NCBI GenBank assembly: GCA_023935145.1
Contig: CM043700.1
Location: 142,436,828 to 142,500,827, forward strand
Origin: Bretschneidera sinensis
Taxonomy: Eukaryota > Streptophyta > Magnoliopsida > Brassicales > Akaniaceae
Reading direction: 5' to 3'
Length of the DNA: 64,000 nt
Below, piece by piece: positions 1 through 9,388 of the stretch. The translations under genes and the position numbers were made by a program. Numbering within the stretch: the stretch's first letter is position 1; every line of letters starts with the position of its first letter. The notes beneath the pieces are model-generated. The model saw only the letters and a list, made by a program, of their open reading frames with translations, ran no database searches and was not told where the DNA came from.

Positions 1-1025
1 AGCGTAAGTACAAATCACAGGATAACGATGTAAAACAAAAATAAAGAAAGTAAAAGGTAAACCAAAGCCTTTACCGCTCTCAAGCGAAGGCTCGGGGCAC
101 GAAGAACAAAGACCTCGCCGGGCCAGTTCTTCATTGTCATATAGGACCCCGACGTCCAAAGGCAAGGCCACCATGGCGTTTTCCGTTTCTTGCTCATACG
201 GAAGAAGGCCCGCCTTTTTGCATTTCTCGGTGCGGTCCATACTCCACGCACGAGGTAAGCCGAAGTCTTCGGCAGATTGGATGAAAAAGAAATTCTTCTT
301 CCACCTTTTGATAGATGAAAGGGTCTTCTTCAGCAACCTCCTCCTCGACCGAGTACTGAAGACCACCCACCCTGTCTGACCATGCCGGCTGATCAAGAAG
401 TGGGGCTTAAAAATATCCATCGTCATAGGTCGGCCCACTTCTAAGCAAACACAGATAAAGGCCATGATCAACCGTACCGAATTGGGCACCAGCTGACACA
501 GCGCTATATCAAAGTACTTAAGAATCGTACAAAAGTAGGGGTGAAGGGGAAACCGGAGCCCGGCCTGCATGTGATGCTCGTACACGCAGACTCCAACGGG
601 GCTCGGTCAGGGAGGACATCACAAGCCCTCTCTCCCACCTTGGCCAGCCGAAGACCATACTCGCCCGGAATGCGGTATGTCTTCCTAATCACCTCCAAAT
701 CCTCCTCCCTCAGTTAACTAGGGATCTCGTTGGCTATATAGTTCCATTCCTCTCTCTCCTCTCCAGCCGAGGTCTCCTTAATATCGGTCAACACCCTAAG
801 AGTGTCCTCACCAGACGAGGACTCTTCCTGATACTCCCTTCCCACCTCCAAAGGAACGTAGGGCACTAGTGCCATGGGGTCTGCCCTTGGCATGCCCGTT
901 ACCGGGGCATTCCCCCAGAAGAAGACGAGGACACCTCTACTTCTTCGGAGCTGCTGCCGCTCGTACCATCTACACTACTCCTACCGTTACTACTACTAGG
1001 CCTATCACGGTATGTATCAAACGAA
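1..1025 (-). pseudogene. Antisense extra ORF of the left retrotransposon, degraded
   Basis: Minus-strand reading gives pieces in several frames, broken by stops and frameshifts. An acidic, Ser/Glu-rich amino end (about 1020-905) leads to 'MALVPYVPLEV' (about 875-840). A central piece has 'RIPGEYGLRLAKVGERACDVLP' features (698-504), and a carboxyl piece lies at 251-15. The central piece matches the antisense ORF of the second element ('YRIPMDFNMK..GGERACDVL', 27211-27414), and 'ALVPY' is also shared. Tat-lineage elements are known to carry an extra ORF of unknown function between integrase and 3' LTR, often antisense. No intact protein is encoded here. Confidence 0.65.
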
Positions 1026-1603
1026 GAAGACATGATGTAAATATGAAAGAGATGAACTCACCAAAGTCCGAAGGATTCGGACTTGAACCCCTCCTGAATT
1101 CCTCCCAAACGTTCGGTATGTCCAAGAGCATTCCTCTCCAAGATCTCGCGAACGCCACGATCACACAATAGACCCCAGCACCAAAAAACTACGCTCAGCG
1201 TTGAGACATGACAGAAATACGAAAAAGAAAATTCTCTTTGAAGGGACGAGGACGAGGACTCTCAAACCCAATTGGGACGAGGCCGAGGACTCTCACTAAA
1301 AATACTATGAAAATAAAAGGAGATTATAAAATGAGCAAGGAAGAAGGGGAAGCCAAAGCCCCTTATATAGGGAAAGGGTCACGGCCAACGAGGACCATTT
1401 AATGCAAACGCAGGAACCAAGGGGACTCTTTAGAGTCCCCAAGCGACCGGCACACTTTCCAAGGGGCGTTATGTCCTTCGAGGTGGCCGTCGTTTTCCCT
1501 AAAATGGCTGTTTAAAATTCCAAGGTAACATGACTCGTCATTTACGCAGGCAAGGCCACGTGTTACCTCAGCCGCCGTCTTGGACAAGAAACACTTTCCC
1601 GTA
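1026..1603. other. Retrotransposon 3' untranslated stretch
   Basis: This lies between the antisense ORF and the tandem array. Short ORFs on both strands have no recognisable domain. Phrases such as 'gacgaggacgaggactctca' and 'gacgaggccgaggactctca' (1244-1300) repeat loosely and resemble the CCGAGGA core of the following array. Confidence 0.5.
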
Positions 1604-2375
1604 GCTCTACGTGTCCTCGGACCCATGGTATTCTTGGCCGAGGAGATGAATTGCTCCACTGGTCCTCGGCCCACTCTCTTCAAGGTCCGAGGAGATGGAT
1701 TGCTCCACGTGTCCTCGGACCCAGAGTATTCTTGGCCGAGGAGATAGATTGCTCCACGTGTCCTCGGATCCATAATATTCTTGGCCGAGGAGATGGATTG
1801 CTCCACGTGTCCTCGGACCCATGGTATTCTTGGCCGCGGAGATGGATTGCTCCACAAGTCCTCGGACCCATGGTATTCTTGGCCGAGGAGATGGATTGCT
1901 CCACTGGTCCTCAGCCCACTCTCTTCAAGGTCCGAGGAGATGGATTGCTCCACGTGTCCTCGGACCCATGGTATTCTTGGTTGAGGAGATGGATTGCTCC
2001 ACTGGTCCTCGGCCCACTCTCTTCAAGGTCCGAGGAGATGGATTGCTCCACGTGTCCTCGGACCCATGGTATTCTTGGCCGAGGAGATGGATTGCTCCAC
2101 TGGTCCTCAGCCCACTCTCTTTAAGGTCCGAGGAGATGGATTGCTCCACGTGTCCTCGGACCCATGGTATTCTTGGCCGAGGAGATGGATTGCTCCACTG
2201 GTCCTCGGCCCACTCTCTTCAAGGTCCGAGGAGATGGATTGCTCCACGTGTCCTCGGACCCATGGTATTCTTGGTCAAGGAGATGGATTGCTCCACTGGT
2301 CCTCGGCCCACTCTCTTCAAGGTCCGAGGAGATGGATTGCTCCACAAGTCCTCGGCCCATTCTCTTTTGCCTTAG
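1604..2375. repeat. Tandem array, 49-bp unit, about 16 copies
   Basis: The motif GCTCCAC recurs at 1653, 1702, 1751, 1800, 1849 and 1898, then every 49 bp to 2339, with a degenerate first copy at 1604, so the spacing is exact with no indels. Two unit types exist. Type A continues ACGTGTCCTCGGACCCATGG and type B continues ACTGGTCCTCGGCCCACTCT. From 1898 to 2290 they alternate strictly, giving a 98-bp higher-order repeat. Each unit carries an inverted repeat CCGAGGA..TCCTCGG. Because 49 is not a multiple of three, open frames of 60-180 codons arise on both strands; they are by-products of the repeat. Confidence 0.95.
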
Positions 2376-2463
2376 AGCACATCTTCGACCCAGCTTCATG
2401 TCTCCACAGAGGGCCTAACGCCAACCCAGTTATGCTACTTCCTTAACCACAGTGCCGCACTTA

Positions 2464-2480
2464 AGGAAGTGGGGGGCCTC
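2464..2480 (+). other. Polypurine tract of the left retrotransposon
   Basis: AGGAAGTGGGGGG followed by CCTC sits directly before the LTR start TGATAC. The same tract precedes the 3' LTR of the second element at 30531-30547. It primes plus-strand DNA synthesis in LTR retrotransposons. Confidence 0.85.
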
Positions 2481-3144
2481 TGATACTGCCAAAATACGAC
2501 TCTCCAATAATAAGACGACACGTACATCATCATGACCCCAGATTGCAAGGGGACACGCGGACAACCCAGGCTCAGACAGTTGGGCCTCTAGGTCATGACC
2601 GCCCTTCAGGGCATCATGGCCTCCAGCTGGGCCTCCATGTCACCACCGCCCTCCATACCATCATTACCTCCAGGTCATGACCGCCCTTCAGAGCATCATT
2701 GCCTCCAGCTAGGCTTCCACGTCACCACTGCCCTCCGGATCATCATTACCCAACCAAGTTGGGACGTCAGGTCGTAAAAACCGTCTTAACGCATAGACGG
2801 CTTCTGATTAAGCCAGCAAGGCAAAAGCCCTAGTGAACGGCTCTCAGCCACCTAGCTGGGCCTCATAGGCATCATTACCCAACCTAGTTGGGGTATCGTA
2901 TCGCAGCCGCCCTAGGCCCATTACCGCCTCAAAAACTCTATAAAAGGGACTCGGTAAGCAGTCCACAGGAGAAAGGTTCGTTTTTCAGTTGTAAACAGAT
3001 ACACTTGAGCTTACCCTAACTTAAGCATCGGAGCATCCTCGGAGGCATCTCCTCCGTCGACCCCGTAGCTACTCTCCCTTTCCCTGTGCAGGTACTTCTG
3101 CAGTCCAACCTCCAGCTCAGCAACGCACATATTTGGCATCAACA
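2481..3144 (+). repeat. 3' LTR of the left retrotransposon (664 bp)
   Basis: It starts TGATACTGCC after the polypurine tract and ends GGCATCAACA, so it has the usual TG..CA ends. A TATA-like CTATAAAAG lies at about 2938. Inside is an 82-bp tandem duplication (2591-2672 and 2673-2754), starting GGTCATGACCGCCC in both copies, with a third partial trace near 2836-2880. The 3' part shares the 'aacttaagcatcggagc' block with the LTRs at 19968 and 30548, showing common ancestry, while the rest differs. Confidence 0.85.
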
Positions 3145-3360
3145 CAAGGGAAAACTATATATATATAAAGAGCTTGATTTCTCTATAATAATTAGGAAAT
3201 CAATATTTCGATTGACCAGTATTATGTTAATATTGCTTTCTAATTACAAGAGAAAATCCCAGCGCCATATTAATGTTTATCTTCTGAAATTTTGAAAAGT
3301 TGCACCAAACACTTGTATGAAGATATATTTTTGAAATAATACTACAAAGCATTTGCATTT

Positions 3361-3397
<37 letters not shown>

Positions 3398-3920
3398 AGA
3401 GTAAGCATTTGCATTTGTTAATATTGAAACTGTTACAGTATATATGAGAACACCTTACAAGATTTCGAAATAAAAACAAAGATCTAAGTGCTACTGGCCC
3501 ATAGCTCATGAATCACTTGTAAAATTATTCCTTTCTGATGCGTTGGCACAATTGCTAACGCTGATTTGGCAAAAGCACAATTTCCGAAAAAGTTACTGGC
3601 CGATGAGACTCTGAAAGCACTCTCAAATTTACTCATTTATATACGTTTAATTGTAAAAAATATATTTAATTAATAATTTTAAATTTTTTTATTAATAACA
3701 TTCATATATTTTTAATTATGTTACCAGTGATATTTTAAAAAATTGTTAATTAAATTTTCGATGTAAAAAACAAATTTTACACATGATGCAAATAAAATTC
3801 TCTCATCAAAGTGAGCTTTCTTGAAAGAGAAATAAAACTATTGAGCCATAATTAAGATAAACCCAAATAGTTTCATTGGGCTAATGCATCATTGGTCCAT
3901 TTGTATTTGTAGAATGACTT
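3145..3920. other. AT-rich intergenic DNA with poly-T run
   Basis: No coding signal is seen. A run of 32 T occupies 3365-3396, flanked on both sides by 'gcatttgcatttgtt'. That flanking duplication suggests a decayed minus-strand retroposed insertion, but nothing else identifies it. Confidence 0.5.
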
Positions 3921-5051
3921 TAGAGTGGCAATGGACCAGGCTTTGTCCACCCACGATCCATACAAGATGGCCTATCGTACCTTTATGTCGTGTCGTATCG
4001 TGTTTTCTTTTTTTTATATCGTGTTAAATTTTTAAGAACCTCAGATCGGCATGGTCCGAGGCCCATATGACTATTGGGTCGTGCCGACTCATAAGTCAAA
4101 TAAATATATATTAAATTTTTTTATTGAAAATAATAAAAAAAATCTTATAAATATTAAATTGAATGCTTATAATTATATATAAAATAATATTTTTATTGAT
4201 GAAGTTAAATATTACAAATAATTTAGAAATTGAACAAAAATAACAACATAAACAAATAATTTAAACATTACACATATAGTATTGGTTTGAGAGTGTAGTT
4301 ATTTGATGCGTAAAATTGGACATGTATCTTGCATCACCTTCTAAGGGAGGGCAATTTTTGTGCTAATTGGTTTGCAAAATATGAAACTGCATGGATGAGG
4401 ACTTGGTGAGTTCCACCACCTGGAATAGCATTAAGGCTACACGCTGATGCTATTGGCGCTTCTTTCCAAAATGCTATACATGGCATTAGTTTTGCTTTTG
4501 TTTTTCTCATTCTTTTATTATAAAAAAAAATTCTTTCAAATAAATAATTTACAAAAACAATAACATATAAAATAAACAAGAAATATTAAATAACTTACAA
4601 ATGAGTAAAATATAAAAAAAAATCTTTAAAAATTAGAAAGACAAAAAAATGTGATTTTAGATGAATTTATTTTATTTATGAATTAGTAGATCACGTGTCA
4701 TTATACTAAGAATAGAGTAATAATTTTTTTCCCACCATTCTAAAATATCAAATTTATTACCATCTAATTTTTCTTGACTCATTATTTTAGTTGCATAAAA
4801 TTGTATGTAATTTTGAACTTTATTAAATGTTATGGTCGTGTTGAGTCATGACTCTTATCGTGTCTGGTCATGCCTCAGACCGTGTCATGTCTTTTTTCGT
4901 GTTGTATCGTGAACCTCAAAAGCTACGTCTAGCACGACCCATGCAACAGTACCGTATCAAGTACAGCTTGACCCGTGAAAATATGGATCGTGATGGACCA
5001 TGTCTCATTTGTTACGGGCTGCAGGTCGACCCACCCGATTGCCACCCCTAG
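3921..5051. mobile_element. Non-autonomous hAT-type DNA transposon
   Basis: The left end reads TAGAGTGGCAATGG. The right end, on the opposite strand, reads TAGGGGTGGCAATCGG. These match the TAGGGGTGGCAA ends common in plant hAT elements. Flanks carry the direct repeat AATGACTT (3913-3920 and 5052-5059), the 8-bp size expected for hAT. Subterminal zones are rich in CGTGT/ACACG words, and CACGATCCATA occurs inverted near both ends. The 1.1-kb interior is AT-rich with no recognisable transposase, so it would need a transposase in trans. Confidence 0.8.
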
Positions 5052-5476
5052 AATGACTTGAATTTCGAATGTTCTCTATCCAAAATATATAAATACGTAT
5101 AGAGTTCTAGAGAAAGGGTGATTTGGGGGAAAATAAAGGAGGGGCAAGCTGCTCATTTTTTGTGCACTTAACCTGCACATGTGCCTCGCTGATGTACTTC
5201 AATTTTAATTTCACCAAAAAAAATTGAACAAAAGGGTAATTAGAATCGGAAAGGGATAAATTGATCAAATTGTAATGATAAGAGGAAATTCAAACACGAA
5301 ATAAAACGCAATGAGTTTTGGTGATAATATTTCAAAAATCAATGTTGAAACTTTGAGATTACAAAATTTTAGATTCGATTCTCATCGGTATGTAGTTTAT
5401 TTGTTTAGTTTATATATCGATTATATCTCTCACTTAATTATGTGGATAATGTAATAATACGGTGAATTTTTATCAA

Positions 5477-5832
5477 TCTATATTATTAATAAAAGCAAAA
5501 CCCTTATCTGACATCCACTACTCAATATGTCTTATAAACCCTTACTTAAACAAATAAATCAAATATTTAAATAATGTTATATATGTAACTCAATTGACTA
5601 CAACTTCTCACATCTTTCTCCCATATTTTTCTTTCACTATTCCACTCAAACTTAGCATCTCCACCCTCCCTATCTCTCTTATCTTCAACCCATATTTTTC
5701 TCTCTCCACTGTCACACTTAAACATAACTTCTCTACTCTCCTTATCTCCTTTATCTCCGGTATGATAAGCATAATAATCACATAAAATAACATATCAACA
5801 CACACGTAACGTGTGTTAAGTTAAGATACTAA
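5477..5832 (+). mobile_element. Small non-autonomous Helitron
   Basis: The 5' end is TCTATATTATTAATAAAAGC, preceded by A. The 3' end has a 7-bp hairpin ACACACG-TAA-CGTGTGT (5800-5816), followed 12 bases later by CTAA (5829-5832), then T. This is the Helitron pattern: A|TC..hairpin..CTRR|T with no target duplication. The 356-bp interior has no helicase and only chance ORFs. Confidence 0.8.
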
Positions 5833-5910
5833 TGTGAGTTAGAGATAATATTATGAGCTTATAGCATGATTAAATAAATTATTGTATTTTTGTATATAAC
5901 ATCGTTTATC

Positions 5911-5947
<37 letters not shown>

Positions 5948-8900
5948 TTAAGTGATTAGGTATATACATTGAAATTTAAGTGTAAAAATATTACAACGCC
6001 CTAAAAAAACAAGGGTAAATCTACATATATGGCATGGAACTCAAATTGGAAAGCCCAGCAAGAGGTTATGCTCATTAAGGCATTGCTGCTCTCGTTAAGA
6101 AAACGCGAAAAACCCGATTGCCGTGATAGCTTTAAATGTTGATATAAATGTTTTGAGATGGACGTTGAACAGACTGCTACACAGCAGTAAATACGAGAGA
6201 GAGGGTCTCTTTACCACACCATTATTACATTAAACCTTGCAACGTATGATCCATTATTAATTATACCGATGTACGAATTTTGATCATAAAGACTTTGGTG
6301 ATGGCGATGTTTGATATTTTAATATCAAAGCAGGATAATTATGATTATGTGAGCTCGTGCTCACATTGAACATGAGAACATAATGGTGGGATCATCGGCT
6401 TTTACCTTCTCGTAATCATAGTGGCTCATAATCATTATTCAATTTGCAATGAAGATCAAATCCTGCGTTTATTTTAAGGTCTAATACCGGGGAAAAAAAA
6501 TATGACCACTTATCCGCTGACATTAGTTTTTTTGACGAATTTTTTTTATTTAATTCAGATTTATAAAATATATAGTATAATAATCTATCTTATTATTAAA
6601 TAAAAAAATATTTTTTTCTTCATATTATGTAAAGGAATTGGATGAAACATTTTGTTTTAATGAGATTAAGCGGTGGGACGTAAACTTTTTAAAACATTAA
6701 GACGTTTTGAAATTTTAATAAAATAATAATAAATAAACAATTTAAATAATAATAAAATAAAATTAATTTTTAATATTTTTATTAACTTTAAAATATATAA
6801 ATTATAATCATAATTTTATAAATATTTAATTTTATATTGTTATAATTTATAATTATTATTAAATTAAATAATATATAAAAAAATATTAATACTATAATAA
6901 TAATAATTAATTCAACGAATAAAATTTATATTTTTTTTCAATTGGATATAGGTTTAAATTTTAAACTTAATTTTTCTTTTAAAATTTTTTTTAATGAAAA
7001 ATAAGCCTCAGTCATCAAAGCGTGATAAAACATAAACTCCAAAATAAAAGGCCCAACGAAAGAAACACTTAAAAACACCACTTTCTGTCTCTTTCACATG
7101 CACGTCAAAGTCTTGATGATAACAAAAATTTGTAGTTATCTCAGGATTAGACATGCATATCAAGTAGCTGTTGTGTGTTATAATTGTATCACAATATTTT
7201 TTTATTTAAAAATTAAAATTATAATTATAATTATAATAAAATTAAATATTATATTAATAAATCTAAATATTATTTATTCCGACGTACACCAACCCACATG
7301 GAAATTATTAGTGGTGGTCAGTAGTTATTAATTGACATCTGAGACTGAGAAATATGGTCTCTTGCTTGTACCCTAAAAAAACAAAAACAACAAAAAATTG
7401 GGAATTATAATTCCATGTTTGTCGCTACTTTTCTCATTAAAATTACCAATGGTAACGTTTTACATGTGAACTACGGTTCAACGATGCATATCAAATTTAA
7501 ATATATTTAATATAGTTTTTTTTATTCACATAGTATTTAAAGTCATATGGGCTTAACATATAAAATTTAAAAATAGAGAGACTATAGATTTAACATGTGA
7601 AACCAAAAACAAAAACAAAAATAAAGATCAAATTAAATATTTTTCATAATAAAAGACAAACATAAATTATCAAGATTTGAACATAAAATTTTTAATTTTG
7701 ATATCATCTTAATTAATTTCAAAAACTTAAATTTATATAAAAAAACTAGTAATATATATCGAACTCAAATATATTTAATATTATAAATATTAATAATAAA
7801 AATATTATGGTACAAATTTAATTAAAATATTAAGATAATCAGATTATACTATTAATTATGGAATATCTTTGAAAAACTTGATAGTACAAGGTAAAAAAGC
7901 TCAAGATTATTCATGGTAATGATGAATGTTGCTAAAGATAAAAAAAGAGTCATAAAAGCAAGTGTTGACAGAGCTTAAAAAACAAGCATCAGCATATTTA
8001 AATGAAGAATGATCATGATACTTTAGAAAGGTTATTTGTTTTATTGGAGGTAAATAAGTTCTTTTTCATGCTTCTGATAATGGACAAGAAAGAAAAAAGG
8101 GCGATGAGTTCTTTTTTAGTCTTAAAAGGAGGTAGAGTTTGGATGCTTTTTAAAGCAACTTTCATTATGCTGTTATCTTCTTTATTTTAAAGCAACTACA
8201 ATTTCCAAGAAACTAGGTGGTATCAGACACAGTTTGCGCACATATATATATATATATATGAGAATATTTTACTAGATTATATGCCACATAGGCTTATAAT
8301 TTTTATTCAAAAAAATAATCTAAAACTTAATTAAGTCAAAATGAAATAGTAATTTTAATTCAGTTAATTTATCGGATACAATTCAAATATTATTAAACTT
8401 GATTCATGTAATTTAAAAAATAATTTAATTTAATTAATAAATTAAATAAATATTATATATTTTATATCCAGAATCCACCGCTAAGTAAGCTAGAAACATA
8501 AAGGACTTTTGACAAATTCTTGTTGCACCTGTGTATATGCGCCGAGTTCATCTTAGCCGTTGAGAGAAAAAGATTTTTTTTTAATTTTTATTTTCTCTCC
8601 GTTCAACGGCTGAGATGAGTGGGAGATGAGCTGAGCCCAAACTTAACACTGTGCAGCCAAGAATTTCACAAAAACTTTTCGGCCCTGTCAATATGGCAAT
8701 GGTCCACGCATTCAACGTGAAGGCAAGTGGTTTCTCTGTTATTTACGTGACTTCACTTTCAACAAATTTGGATCCACATGTCAGTCTCAATCACTTTAAG
8801 AAAATTTAAACTTAAAAAATGGAAAATAGAAAGGGGGACACGTTTTTTATTACTGGCGGTGCACCGGTGGCACTACCTGTGAGAGCGGTGATAGATCAGA

Positions 8901-9388
8901 TCTTAGCATGCAAACACCCTAACAGCATTTAAAAGAATTTTGTGTAAATTCATAATTTTAACCCAATCATGCTCATGCATGATTTTGTGGTCCGACCATA
9001 ACTCAATCAAAGTATAAACCATCTCATCACCGTTCGATTTTTTTGGGCGTCAAGCATCACACCATTAAATGAGCTTCCTGCCACCCATTTGGTGATGATG
9101 TTGTTCAATGGGACCTACTTAAGTACCACTTGTTCTGATAAACTATAAACAAAGAACAAGAAAACAGTAGTAACTTCTTACCACCAGTCAGCTCTACCAA
9201 CTATCTTCGAACAGCAGTCATGAACCAACCAACCCGCTGTTTTTTAACCGCACAACACTGTCTACAAGACCCATAAAGATAAAGGTGCCCTCTCTAAGAT
9301 ATTTCAAGACTCATAACACTACCTCCACTGACCTTTGCATTTTGTTCATCTTCTTCTCTACAATTCATTCTACTTTCTCGGCCTGAAA
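5833..9388. other. AT-rich intergenic region upstream of the subtilase
   Basis: No gene is supported. Contents are an (AAT)n microsatellite at 5911-5944, an (AT)n run at about 8242-8259 and a foldback at 8549-8617. A TATAAA at 9144-9149 is a possible core promoter for the subtilase but would imply a leader of about 220 bases. Short ORFs near 7.1 and 8.0 kb have no domains and biased AT-rich composition. Confidence 0.5.
8549..8617. repeat. Short foldback (inverted repeat)
   Basis: The arm CATCTTAGCCGTTGAGAGAAAA pairs with the arm TTTTCTCTCCGTTCAACGGCTGAGATG around a T/A-rich loop. There is one substitution and a short gap. It may be a MITE remnant; no clear target duplication was seen. Confidence 0.55.

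Larger units (their letters stand above)
1..3144 (+). mobile_element. 3' end of a Tat-type Ty3/gypsy LTR retrotransposon
   Basis: The window opens inside an LTR retrotransposon. In order it holds an antisense coding remnant (1-1025), a 49-bp tandem array (about 1604-2375), a polypurine tract and a 3' LTR ending at 3144. The order and several sequence blocks match the complete element at 19968-31279: the same polypurine tract, the same LTR start TGATAC, and a shared LTR block around 'aacttaagcatcggagc'. Gag, pol and the 5' LTR lie outside the window, so the target-site duplication cannot be tested; the bases after the 3' LTR are CAAGG. The orientation (+) is set by the polypurine tract and LTR. 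Confidence 0.85.

Noticed and set aside
1399..2446. Several open frames of 60-184 codons on both strands rich in 'MEQSISS' or 'DCSTCPRTHGILG' repeats
   Set aside because: They arise from the 49-bp tandem array read in different frames; all frames are open alike, and there is no independent coding signal.
4848..5051. 67-codon ORF at the right end of the hAT element
   Set aside because: It translates the CGTGT-rich subterminal repeats and ends inside the terminal inverted repeat; no transposase similarity.
9335..9388. Eighteen extra N-terminal residues for the subtilase, starting at 9335
   Set aside because: The codon at 9335 is TTG, not ATG. The first ATG of the frame is at 9389 and is followed by a good signal peptide.
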